This document shows positions 34,431 to 46,527 of a DNA stretch of 64,000 nucleotides, in pieces. The notes beneath the pieces are model-generated. The model did not search any database. It had not been told where the DNA came from and worked only from the letters and a program-made list of their open reading frames with translations. Each line of letters begins with the position of its first letter. The stretch's first letter is position 1. A program made the translations under genes and the position numbers. Source of the DNA: Basidiobolus meristosporus CBS 931.73 (lineage: Eukaryota > Basidiobolomycota > Basidiobolomycetes > Basidiobolales > Basidiobolaceae); contig MCFE01000268.1 in the NCBI GenBank assembly GCA_002104905.1, positions 1 to 64,000 of the forward strand. The letters run 5' to 3'.

Positions 34431-34713
34431 TTCATATGGTGAAGAATTCCTGTCAAGTGGCAAACCTTACAATAGTGGTACTTTCTAGTGATAGTGCCAT
34501 GCAGCTATTGACACATGACAGTACTATCTTAGTGTTTGTGTCATATGTTGCCAGCTGCATTACTGTTGTTCACTTTTACCATGTATATAGTAGATTACAT
34601 CCCAGAATGATCATGATAGCATGTTGTACAAGATTCTCACAGCCTCCATTATGTTACTGATGGGAACATGCCACTCCACCTGCCAACATACCATATTATT
34701 GACTAACAGATGC

Positions 34714-37700
34714 TGTTATATATAATGTAAATACACCTACATATTCACCTATCTTAGCCTCTTGGATCCTTGTTAACAGATCTTACTGAGTCCTGGTCAA
34801 ATTCTATGTCAGGATTTAGCTAGCACATTCTCAGAATAATGTTAGATGCCCATAGCATGAAGCTTCCATGGTTGTTCTGACAGCCCCAAGCTCTGCACAT
34901 ATGCTCTTGGAACCTTCCTAAGCATACTTTATGTGCTCATCTTGCCAAAACTATGTCACATTATCAATACTGCCTTCACAATCAGTAAATCATTGTGTAA
35001 AACCACTTAATATACCTGCTCTCCCAAACACTGCCAATATCTCCAAATCTCTTACACATGCTATGAGACCCAAGCTGTCACTCTCTGAAAGGTATACCAC
35101 TTCTATCACTGAAACCCTTCCCTTTGCTGAAAATTTGGATGGACCTAACTAACAAGTTTAACAGGTCAAGATCAGAATGCTGCTACAGGAAAGAGACCAT
35201 TGGAGTACTGTTTTGGGAGCAAATTGCCCTCCAGAAGGTGTAAGAAAAGAAGCTTTAGAGCACCAGAAGAAAGAACAAAGTGCCTTTAACTGTATTTGAC
35301 TTACTGTCAAAGACAAACTGCTAAAGCAGCAAAACATTCCTGGAAGACATTGGAGGACACCCACAAGTTATATTCAGCAGTTAATAAAATGCATCTTAGA
35401 TGAATATTTCTATTACAAAGATGCTTACTGGAGGAGAAATGAGAAGCTGATTAGCAGTATTACTCTGCTAGCTGATGATATGAAATCTGTGGGCATACAA
35501 ACTACTGATAAAGATATGACAGGTACCCTCCTGAGTAGCCTGACAGACAAGCTTCAGTGCCTTCTATGAGCCCTAGAGTCCAGAGCTGTAGATATGACTT
35601 TACATTATATATATGGAAGACTCTTTAATGATTAATTAAGAAAATCAAGTACCAATAAAAAGAACAACAAAATTGCATCCATAAGATTGAATAACTGCCA
35701 AAGAAGGTACCCAAAACCCTTACAGGTAACAGCAAGCTTGCTTTAAGCTTGTGCAAAAGGAAAGGGAACACACCAGACTGGTGCTTCAAAACAGAGATAA
35801 CTAGCAGAAAAAGTATGTGGATGGAAATGCTGCAATAACTGAGGATGGACCATTCATAGCTGCACTAAATATGACCACAAGCAAGGATTTTTACATGTGG
35901 TATATTAACTCTAGAGTATCTTGATACTTTGGACACCAAAAATGACTTTTTACTAAGGATCCAGATATTTCATTTAAGAAAGCTTTCACAGGTGATGATT
36001 GAATGCTTGATGCATCCAGATAGGGAGCTGTTTAAGTATACCCCACAAGTAGTGAAGGAAGCAACACACTTACTTTGAAGGAAGTACCTGATACACTCAT
36101 CATAGCCAAGAACTTGCTGTTTGTGAGTAAGGCCACAGCATAAGGACTCAGCCTCAGTTTTGACAATTCTGGATGCAAGATCACTGATCAAAATGATAAC
36201 CATATTGCTTCAGATATCAGATATTGGACTTTGTATAAGTTGACTTGCACTTCATCATAGCTAGAAGCCTCTATAAGTAATCTAAATGAAGATATGCCAA
36301 AACATTGGCATACCAGATTTGGACACATCAAATTTGATTATTGGAATAAAATGATCAAAAAACAACTAGTATCTATAGTAAATGCAGATCCCTATCAAAT
36401 TTGAATCACTATGAAGTATGCAAGTATAGGAAACAAGCCAGATAAATGTTGCAGAGCTATGGGCCAATCAAATCTCAGAAAAACTGGATCTAACCCAGTC
36501 ACATCTGTGTGGACATTGAAAATTTATTCTTGGACAGCACAAAGCATTTGATTACATTTTTCAATGATTATATAAGATACATATGGGCCTGCTTCATGGA
36601 CAGTAAGGAAGAAGCTATACCTCAGTTTTGGGAGTTCAAAACCATGATGGAGAGTGAAACCATTGTAGCGGGGTCACAGCAACACCCACTGACAGATGTG
36701 CTCATTCCCATATTTTCTACTTCCCTAGTTCTCTACTGCACTTATTTTGGTTTTATCCCATTTGTCTAACTTGATCAGTACTATCCCATAAGCCAGCTGA
36801 CTATTGCACCTGCTTACCTTATTGCATAATTCATTCCTCACTTTGTGTAAGATTACTAGCTGTGAGTGCCTCTATATTAGGCAAGTACTCACACCATGCT
36901 GACAGCCAATTGACCTTGGAGGCACTACTTGTGTGGAATACTCATAGTAGGTATCTTTTACTATATTTGATTCCTTCCCAAGTTTGTTCTTGTACAGGCA
37001 AAGATACTTTTCTGTCTTTGTAACTATTGACCACAGCCACATTCTTACCAAGTCCCTGCTGGTGAAGTTAACAGTTGACTTGACTTTGGAAGCTTTAGTA
37101 CATTGCCATCTCAAAGGATGCTGAACCCAGCACATACTTTTGTTAAGATGTTAACTAAGTTGGGGATTATAGCTCAATAGTTCTCCCTTGACAAGCTTGT
37201 GGCTTTATTCCCCATCACATTAGATTAGAGACAGAACCCAAGTATTCCTAGCTAGCTTTTGCTAGAGGTTACTGCACCCAGTGAACACCCTATACACAAA
37301 ACACTTGAGAGGTGTTGGACATATCTCTCCCTTGTGCTTATACACCACCACACCAGCAAAAGAAAATATGCTCTGACATTGATGGACAGTATATCTTGAA
37401 ACTCTTCATCCACTTCTGCAAGATTCATTGATAAAGCAAGAGACTACTGTAATCCACTTCCCACATCAGAATAGAGCATCGAACTGTACCAACAGATCAA
37501 TGATTGATATGGAAAGCTTATGATTCATGATCAAAACTAATATTTAATATATGGTCAGAGTCAGTTGCTACTGCTGTGTATCTCAAAAGTTGGGTCTACA
37601 GCAGAATTCAATGTAATTATACTCCACTTGAGGCATGGTATGGATATAAGTCAAGCACAGAGCACCTAGAAGTAGCTGGCTTCACAGCATGTGCCCAGAA

Positions 37701-39283
37701 ATCAGACAAAATTTGGGTCAAAAAGTGTAAAGTGCATATTTTTGGGCTACTGCAATGAGAGTAAGGCATACAGACTTCAAATACCAAAGCCAAGGTGCTG
37801 ATCAGATCCAGGGAGGTATTGTTTGATGAAAATATGAAATGTATGCACAAAATGTCATCCAATGTTGACAGAAATGCCATCTCAAGCCCAACATTAGTCA
37901 GGGTTAAATAAGAAGAAACCAATGAAAGTATTTCACTCCAGAGGACTCTACAATCTTGATTAAGCCTAAACTGGTACCTGGGAATAATTCAAAGATAGAA
38001 AATCCAATCAGATTAGAAATAGCCCAAATTACTGCATCAATGGGGTACAAACTTAGCATATGTCTGTTCAGTCCATACTGAAGAGTCCCATAGTGTAAAT
38101 GCGGCTCCAAATAGCACTCCAACAAAGTTTTAAGATCTGAAATGACTGAGTAATATCATACCCAGATAGATAATCAAATTTGGGACCAAGTCTGATTGCC
38201 CAACAACCAAAAACTAATTGGGTGCAGATGTGTCTTCAAGATAAGATATTAGGCTGATGGTACATTTGAAAGACACAAGGCATAAGTTGTGGCCAAAGGG
38301 TGCACTCAAACAGAGGGACTGAAGTACACTGCAACCTTTGCACCAGTAGCAAAGTTTAGTTTTATCAGACTAATAATGACTATTGCGGCCAAATATAAGT
38401 TTATTAGTAACAAAAGTATGTAAAAACTGCATTTTTGAATGGGGAACTTGATGAGGGCACCAACATATACTAGCCTGAAGAGTTTTTTCACCAAACTAGC
38501 CCCCATTTGATCTGAAAACTTAGGAAATTCTGATATGGCTTCAAGCAATTACCAAGTACTAGGAAAAGCAGCAAGATTCATGTTTAAAATCCCTGAATTT
38601 TGAAAGATGTACTGCTCACTCTGGTATCTGTTATAAGTAATATAGAGCTAATCTAATTCTAGTAGCTCTATAATTGGATGACCTTGTTACAGTCACCAAT
38701 AGCTAAAGGGCATTAGAAGTGACTAAGTCCAGCTTGTATAAGTAGCTTGAGCTGTCAACAATCCAGCTTTTCACAATAAAGCTATGAACAGAGATATTAG
38801 ACACTACTTCATGTATGAAGCTGTAGAGAATAGCTTGGTCAACTTAGTTTACTATCCTACAGATGATTGATTGCAGACATATTTACCAAGCCATTAGCTG
38901 GTAACAAATTTGACTATCTTATATTTCAATGAGCACTAGTTAATATGAATACTCAATTGAGTGGGGGGTGTTTCCAACTCTGTAATCAAACCTAAGCATC
39001 AGCCCAACTTATTCAGTCATATGATTGCCTATAAATCTTAAAGAGTTTGGACCTGATTCTATGTTGTGATATACCGCAAATATTTTCATCAAAATATCAG
39101 GTGCCCAGAACATGAGCTTTCCCAAGCACTGAGCACATGTTTGTGGGACCTTTCTAGGTATATTATGAGCATTTGGTTTGCTAAGACCATGTAAAGTATA
39201 AGTCCTACTTTTACACTCAATAAATAACTGAGTGAATTCCAAGTGATATACTTGTTCACCCAGTCACTTTCAACATTTCTAGC
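34714..39283 (+). mobile_element. Degenerate copia element 1
   Basis: The 5' LTR spans about 34714-35058 and ends TACACA; a decayed primer site follows (CTATGAGACCC). The internal part follows the same order as the copy at 59428: gag (35060-35700), protease region near 35880, integrase (36300-37450), then RT (to about 38620) and an RNase H/3' part. It is full of stops and frameshifts. The second LTR begins at 38969 (TGTTTCC) just after GTGGGGGG and breaks off near 39283. An unrelated LTR-like element is inserted at 36664-37352. Confidence 0.75.
36664..37352 (-). mobile_element. LTR-like element, copy A (inverted relative to copy B)
   Basis: 689 bases inserted in the integrase region of copia element 1. 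Termini are TGTAGCGGGG and CACCACCACA, near-inverted repeats with TG/CA ends. The flanks CCAT and CCAG fit a four-base target duplication with one change. Its reverse complement matches 42201-43271 closely except that 380 bases of copy B are absent. It looks like a solo LTR or a small non-autonomous element. Confidence 0.7.
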
Positions 39284-39322
39284 AAAGAACAAAATGCCTT
39301 TAACTCCATTAATCTTAAAACC

Positions 39323-39641
39323 CCTATGAGAAATCTCAGTGGCAAATTCATTGAATCTTTATGTGGTAATCTGATGGTTTTTGCTGGTATTCAGCTGGTG
39401 CTTCTGCCTCAGATCTTCAGTTGTAATTTATGAAGGAAGTAATGAGCAGCTGGTAACTAAACTTAGTGTGAAAGCTAATTGCTTTAATCTTCCCCTGGAA
39501 AGGATGTCTGCATGTCCATAATGAGCCTAAAGCCTGAGGTACTGAGAGTGATGACTTTTGCGACAGTTGGAATCTGGCTGATATTATGTTGGTATTTTGC
39601 CAGCCTTTTGTTGGTCTTTTTCTTAGGGAATGTCACAACAC
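39323..39641. repeat. MITE-like repeat, copy 1
   Basis: About 320 bases interrupting gag of copia element 2. It starts CCCCTATGAGAAATCTCA and ends CTTTTTCTTAGGG, giving short imperfect inverted ends (CCTATGAGAAA / CCTAAGAAAAA). A diverged copy occurs at 44691-45010. It has no coding capacity. Confidence 0.55.
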
Positions 39642-40394
39642 ATTGATTGTTTGATATTCAAGAGCAATGGTAGCAAGGAATACCTTGAAGGTATTAGTGC
39701 ATACTTATCAATAATATTCAGTTGCTAACAAAATCTGTCTGAGATAAAAGCTTTGTATTGAAGAGATGCCCCATAACGGAAAATACAAGGTTAATTGGCA
39801 GAGTTAACAGCTTGGTTTATGAGATGGAATCAGTAGGTTTACAGTCTACTGATAAAGATGTCACAGGTACCCTGCTGAATGGTCTGACTGACAGGCATCA
39901 TGGCCTATTTGTAGTTCTGGAGTCCAGTATTGAAAATTTACTTACTATATATATGCAATGCTCCTGGATGATGAATTAAGATAATCAAATGCCAATAAAA
40001 AGATAGAAGAATATACTTTGATAAGCAATGCTAGCCACCAAAGGGGGTGCTCAAGACCCTTTAAAGGAGAAGACAGGATATCTTGTGGCTAGTGCAAAAG
40101 GAAGGGATACTCATCACACTGGTGACCAACAAAGTGAGTGGAGTAGCAAAAAAGATCTAGGCACTGAAATGCAGCAACATCTGAAGATGAACTATTTATA
40201 TCTCATTCAGTATTACCAGAAACAAGAATTCCTAGATGTGGTATGTGGAATATAGAACATCTGTTATTTTGCAACTAAAAGTACTTTTTTTGCATTGCAA
40301 TCATATCCCAACTGAGGAGGCTTAGATGGTTGATAACAGGATGCTGCATGCAATTAAGCAAGGCACTATTCAGGTAAACCTCAGTAATCATAAG

Positions 40395-43300
40395 GGAAAA
40401 TGCAGCTTTCTATTGGGCTCAAAGTGTCCAATCTAGGTAATAAGGTTCTGGCACCACATATGCTTGTACGTGTAACACCATTTCCCCTTTGGTCAGACTC
40501 ACTTCCATATATATGCCACCAAAAAATAAAGCCAAGTTGTCTAGTTCCCAACCAAACCTCACTGCTGACAGCAGCAGAAGAACAGTTGGACAACAGCTTG
40601 CTTTGACATTCAGTGCAACAAGTGGGTCTACAACCAAAAAGGCCCTGTGGACAGTGTGCCCACTGAAGGTAATGATGTGGACTCCTTAGGCTCTCAGTCA
40701 AGTAGGCAATTGTGAGTCTCTGCAGAGCTGCAAGCTGATTATAATGCTGAGGCAGATGAGAATATAGCAAAAGCAGTACCTTCACTTGAAGAACAGCAAG
40801 TGGCCTTCAAAACAAAACCACCACCTGCATTTGCATGTATGTTGCCAGCTCATGCCAAAGCATTAATGAGGCAACTAGGTGCAGTGGCTGATAGGATAGA
40901 TGAAATGCCCTAGAAAACTCAGGAAATAGTCCAGAAATAGGATTAGCGGACAAAAGTTGCAGAGCAATCAATATCCCAGGTAGAGAAAGCAGTATCTTTG
41001 CTGCAAAGAAGGAACTCAAGTAGCTCAATCTCACAGCCAAGAATTGAGCTGCCTTGCAATGTAACCGCAGAGGTACACTGTACAGTCTTTGAAGCACCAC
41101 AACAGTGCCCAAAGATAAAGCTCACAGCAAAACCTAATACAGCATGGTAGGGAGAGACTGTGGTGTCTATAACCTAGTCTAAAAATCAAAAGACATTGAA
41201 GATCTGTGAGGCCATTGAGTGCAATGATGAACAGTTGGCCAATATTCAAGAGGCTGTTAGGAGTCTAGCATGCCAACATCTTAAGGCTGGCATACTATGG
41301 GACCATCAGGAACTCAAGGCCAAGCAGAATGTGCTTGACTTGCTCCATGAGCATTATCCTGGATTCAAACAGACAAATGGATTTTGTGCCAGCATTGGTA
41401 TGCTAAGAAAGTGCCTCAAGAATAGCAGAAACTATCAAAGGCAGAAAAACAAGGGTGCAATGGCTAAAAACCAGCAGCTTCCTTAAGAGCCTGTTACAAG
41501 CAGGGCCAAAAGCTCCAAGCAAGCATCAAAGAGACATCAGGTAGCTAAGACACAGATGCATTGGCACAACATTTACCAAGGAAAAGTGTAGTTCCACTCA
41601 TGCAGCACTCAGTCAAAGTTGCAGTGAAGAACCTGGTGGTGATAAAAACAAGTGGCTACTTCAGGAGCCTGTCACAGTATGGGCTGAGAGCTCAGAATAA
41701 GTGGAAAAGAAGCATCAGGTTGCCTGCATAGTGTCAGCAAGGGACAAGCAGGCCAAAACAGATGTATCAGAGCAGCATTTATCAAGGAGTAAATGTAGTT
41801 CAATACAAGAAGTATTCAGAATAGTAGTGGTGAAAGACCTGGCAGTGATAAAGGAAAAGGTAAAGGGAAAAGGTCTTAGCCAGAGAAAGGGAAGCATGAG
41901 AAAAAAGCTGCAGTTCTTGCCAACTAATGCTGTAAGCCTGGAACAGACTGAATCCCATCATTGACAAGAAGAATTACCAACAAAAAAATAGCCATTTTCA
42001 TAGGAGTTGGAAGTGCAGCCAGTTGAGCTACACTCCAGTGAGGTAGATGAGTTTGCAGAGAAAGGCAACTTGTCTACCACAGCCTCCACATCCTTCATTG
42101 TTGACAGAGTGGAGATCCCACTGATAGACAAAGTAACAATGTCAAGAACTCAAAAGGTTATTGCAATGCCTTGGGTGGATTTTAGAACACTAATAGGCGC
42201 TGTGGTGGTGTATAGGTCCAAGGGAGAGATACGTCCAACACTTCTCAAGTGTTTTGTGTGTGGGGTGTTCACTGGGTGCAATAACCTCTGGCAAAAGCTT
42301 GCTAGGAATACTTGGGTTCTGTCTCTAATCTAATGTGAAGGGGAATAAAGCCACAAGCTTGTCAAGGGAAAACTATTGAGCTACAATCCCCAACTTAGTT
42401 GGCGTCTTAACAAAAGTATGTGCTGGGTTCAGCGTCCTTTGAGATGACAATGTACTAAAGCTTCCAAAGTCAAAACAACTGTAAACTCCACCAGCAGGGA
42501 CTTGATAAGAATGCAGCTGTGGTCAATAGTTACAAAGACAGAAAAGTATCTTTGCCTGTACAAGAACAAACTTGGGAAAGAATCAAATATAATAAAAGAT
42601 ACCTACTCTGAGTATTCCTCACAAGTAGTGCCTCCAAGGTCAGTTGGCTGTCAGCGCGGTTTCCTGGGGGTGTCCTGTGGTCTAGGGTTGGAAGTTCAGG
42701 TAGCAGCAGGTAGCAGTGATCACACTAATCAACAAGTTGGTATATTGATAAAAGGGATGATGATTTATTGTTGAGGGATAGCCTCCCTTATATACTTTTC
42801 TTACTGGCTAAGTGATTACTAATCATGGTGTTCCAGAAGGTTCCGGATATCAATAGAAATCTTAATGACATCAGAATGACCTAAGAATGTTCTAAGTAGG
42901 TGCCGGAAGGTTCTAAGAGGCACAGCACATCCAACCAATCAGGAATCAGTATTCTGAAACCTGTGTAACATGGGGATACCATATATGGTATGGAAATGGT
43001 AGGGATGGTGACACGGGTTGATCATGTGTCACGGGTACTGGCGTGGGTACTTGCCTAATATAGAAGCACTTGTAACTAGTAATCTTACATAAAGTGAGGG
43101 GTAACTTATGCAATAGGGTAAGCAGGTGTGATAGTCAACCGGCTTATGGGATAGTACTGATTGGGTAAGACAAATGGGATAAAACTAAAATGAGCGTAGT
43201 AGGGATATAGGGAAGTAGAAAATAAGGGAATGAGCACATCTGTCAGTGGGTGTCACTGTCACCCCACTACAGCGCACCAAGAGGTTGCAGCACTTCTTTA

Positions 43301-43560
43301 AGAGCATTGCACATAAAGATGCAGTTGAATATTACAAGTATTTATTGCAATGACTGGCAGAAGAGGTGCTAGACCCTGCAGTGCCAGCTGAAGACCAGGA
43401 TGTATGGGAACCAGTGATTGAACAATGGTGTAAAGCCATAGGGTTCCCACCAAAGTTATGGAAACTGAGTGTTACAGCAGAAACACCTATTGCAGTGGAA
43501 TTTAATGGAGCTACTTGTTGAGTGTGGAGTTGGGCTTAATGTTAGTGTAGGTTAAAGGGA
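40395..43560 (+). pseudogene. Unidentified element inserted in copia element 2 (decayed coding sequence)
   Basis: Plus-strand frames start near 40511 (MPPKNKAKLSSSQPNLTADS) and continue, with stops and shifts, through 40740-41480, 41700-41960 and 42007-42200, then again after the LTR-like insertion at 43277-43520 (RLQHFFKSIAHKDAVEYYKY). They are Lys/Gln/Ser-rich with coiled-coil-like stretches. The N-terminal style recalls a gag-like protein. Edges are uncertain and I cannot name the element. Confidence 0.4.
42201..43271 (+). mobile_element. LTR-like element, copy B
   Basis: 1,071 bases with ends TGTGGTGGTG and CCCCACTACA, flanked by GCGC on both sides (42197-42200 and 43272-43275), a four-base target duplication. 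It has an AATAAAG signal near 42344. It matches the reverse complement of 36664-37352, with 380 extra bases at about 42661-43040. It keeps more CG dinucleotides than copy A, so it is probably younger or less decayed. It interrupts the unidentified coding relic. Confidence 0.75.
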
Positions 43561-44509
43561 CTTGAATAGGTCAATACAACTGGCAATTGAGGTACAACTG
43601 AAGTTTCAATGGAAATAAATCAATTGGTATGCATGAAAAGTAAGAGAAATGGTTGAGTCAGGAAGTAAGGAGTGTGAAAAAGAGGCAAAAGCCAATCAAT
43701 GCACACAAACATAGGTGGTGATTGAGTGTCCAGGATCAGAATGTGAGAAAATGGGCAGAGAACCAATCAAAAGCCACTTTTGTATTATTGTGATGAAAAT
43801 TTTGACCAAGTTCTTTGTGAAATCTGGGGTGCAATTATTTTTTGACAGTCTTTGCATAGTGTCCTGATGGGAACAATACCTCTTAGTCACAGGACTTAGA
43901 ACTTGTGACAGCCTTTTGATGGGATCATCACAATAATTTTTCATAGGGGTAGTTAAACAGGCTATTAATACACAACTGGAATTGCTGATATCTGCTTACA
44001 ATACACTTGGTAGGATTCTGAGCAGGAGCTTTATGGATACTCTGATGCATATTAGGGACAAAATTCCTAAGACAGAAGATCTACCATATGATGCACCTTT
44101 CTTTACTGTAAAAGTAGAATTTCATGGTATTCAAGAAAGCAGCATACAGTGACAGTTTCCATTACAGTGACTGAGTATGTGGCAGCCTGTGAGGCAAAAA
44201 AAGATGCGTGGCTTAGAAGGCTCTTTAAAAACTGATACTTATGTTAGAAATATTCTACTACAGCATTTCAGGATAGTCAATAATGTTCACAGATAAGTAA
44301 AGATCCCACTTTTTATGCAAGAACTGTGAGCTCTGATATTCAAAATCATTGCCTATTGGAAGTCAAAAAAATAGCTTAGTTAGCTTAGCATTTTGTCCTT
44401 CTGACAAAATGCTTGCACACTATTTCATAACATCATTGGCTTAAGACCAGCTTGAGTATCCTTGATCTTGAATAGGACTAGTTATTATGAGCATATAGCT
44501 GAGTGGGAG

Positions 44510-45175
44510 TGTTGTATATTTTGGTCTTGAAACCTGAAAATTGACCACATATGGTCTCTTAGATTGTAGTATACAATTCTTAGCAAGCTCTGATCAAATT
44601 TCCAGTTGGTATTTATCTAGAGTATATTCACCTCAATATTAGGTGCCCTGAGCATGAAAGAACTCAAAGTTGTTTAAACAGCTCTAAACATTAACTATGA
44701 GAAATCTCAAATTAGAGTTCATTGAATCTTTAGCTTGAGTTCAGCTGTTTTTCTGATGGTAATTTGCTAGTATTCAGCTGCTGTTTATGCTTCAGAGGTT
44801 CAGTTGCAATCTTTGGTGGGCCTCATGGGCAGCTGTTTACCAAATTTGGTATGAAAGCTAGTTTGCCCAGTCTCCCCCTGGAAAGGATGTTGGCAATATG
44901 TAGGAAAGCTAGTTCTTAAGATACAAGGAGTTGTCACTTTTGTGAAAGTGGAAATCCATCTTAAAATAGGATGGTATTCTGCTGATCTTTTCAGTTTTTT
45001 TCTAAGGATTTGCATGCATGTTTTTGAGCTCTTCTCAAGCATATCAGATGTGTCCTTTCTGCCATAACTATGTAGAGGTATAGATAGTACTTATGCACTC
45101 AATAAAGCATTAAGTTAAAACCAAATTGACTACTTGCATTCCTATTCACTTGTATATCTCCAAACTCTTTCAACA
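44510..45175 (+). repeat. Copia LTR split by a MITE-like insertion
   Basis: It begins TGTTGTATATTTTGG right after GAGTGGGAG and ends CTTTCAACA. The LTR sequence breaks at about 44690 and resumes at about 45010; the gap is filled by the repeat also found at 39323-39641. Confidence 0.65.
44691..45010. repeat. MITE-like repeat, copy 2
   Basis: It starts CTATGAGAAATCTCA and ends CAGTTTTTTTCTAAGG, matching 39323-39641 along its length with many substitutions. It sits inside a copia LTR, so it inserted after that LTR was in place. Confidence 0.55.
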
Positions 45176-45189
45176 CTTTGCAAGGCAAA

Positions 45190-45400
45190 CATACATGATA
45201 TGCTGAAGAAGGCCCCAACATATATATGCAGAGTTGAAGGCTTTTTGGATAACTTGGAAATCCTAATAACCTCAATATGTGATATTTTGGTGAATATTAT
45301 AAGTGCACCCTACCAGTAATCTGGTTAGAACTCTCTATACTTTGAAGACTTTAATATAAATGAAGTAAGGGCAATATTTAGGCTTAACTTCAAAATCACA
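45190..45400 (-). repeat. Partial copia LTR, reverse orientation
   Basis: The reverse complement matches the central part of the copia LTR (the stretch around AAGGCCCCAACA and TATTTTGGTGAATATT). Both ends are missing. It lies just after the LTR of element 2. Confidence 0.55.
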
Positions 45401-46527
45401 TCAACATCTGTAGATTGTGCTCACTGCTTCTGAAAGTCACTTCTGACGGATGCTTTTAGAGTACCATACTTTGCCAGTGCTCAACAGTAGAGTAAGCAAG
45501 TGAAATGTGCTACCTGTTGCTCTTCATGATACTGTTGCTATCTAATGCAGTCATTTCATAGTATTTGTTCTTTCTCATAGATAAGACAGATATTGAACTA
45601 TGTGAAGATAGCATAGAGGCACTGTGCCAACAGGTTCTTAGAAAGCTTGCAGCTAGCTCCATTCTTGCATTCCACAGCTCCTCATTGCCACCTAGATTAC
45701 TTACATCCTGGAGGATATTGAATATCACATTGTATTTGGTGAGTGAATATCATCTAACTAACTGACTCTCCCAATAACTTAAAGAACCTATGAGACTCTT
45801 GTAATACGTTAGAGGCCCCAGGTTGTCACTCTTTCAAGTGTTTACTACTAAGTTATTTCTCTTTGTGGCTATTTTCCATATATATTGATACTTTTGACTT
45901 CAAAATTGTAACTTCGGATCACCTAAATGCCCCAAATTTGCTATACATCACCTCATGGCTATCCCAACATCAGTATTATTAGTATGGTGCATTCCATGAT
46001 AGCAATTTCCGTATCAGTAAACTAGCAAGTGAGAACCCTGCGTTCTTTTAGATGCTGAATGGAATTATGTGACTTGCTTGGCTTTGAATAGTTGTTTGTT
46101 ATTGAAAACCTGCGCTTCAACAGCTGATGAGCAATTTGTATCAGTTGGGGGGGAACATGTGAGATCAGGAAGAATATAGTGTTTGAGATCTATAAAACAT
46201 TGGGCTAAGCACATTGCGCCTGTATATAACACTAAGCAGCTAAACAATTCAGTTGAATATCAATATACTTCAACATTTTCGAGGCTCATTAATATATCGT
46301 GGGGACATTGAGACAGCATCAAAGAATGAGCATTGCCATAAGCCATCCATTCCAAAAAGATCCCTTCTAAGAGTAAGTTATTCGCCATTGGATCGAGATT
46401 TGGCTTAACGAATAGAAGTCAGAGCTTATCTAGAGGTAAATGACGTTAGAAAGAGGTCGACGTAAATTAGTAATTCCCTGCTAGAAAAGATGACGGATTG
46501 AATCGCATCACACAGCTCTAATATTGC
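45401..46527. other. Edge of the retroelement block, no gene seen
   Basis: TE-like, CG-poor sequence up to about 46260, then host-like composition. Only short frames. Confidence 0.4.

Larger units (their letters stand above)
39284..45175 (+). mobile_element. Degenerate copia element 2, interrupted several times
   Basis: It starts abruptly within gag (39284), directly against the LTR of element 1, suggesting a shared LTR with an internal deletion. Gag continues to about 40190 and protease to about 40390. Unrelated coding sequence then follows to about 43560. Copia RNase H resumes at about 43960-44500, followed by AGTGGGAG and an LTR at 44510-45175 that itself contains a MITE-like insertion. 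Confidence 0.7.
32760..46260. mobile_element. Block of nested, degenerate retroelements with almost no CG
   Basis: This 13.5 kb block is a mosaic of copia internal regions, LTRs in both orientations, two copies of an LTR-like element, and two MITE-like repeats. CG dinucleotides almost vanish (none in 33001-33960) and return after 46260. The part 32760-34080 is TE-like in composition, but I could not assign it. Confidence 0.8.
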
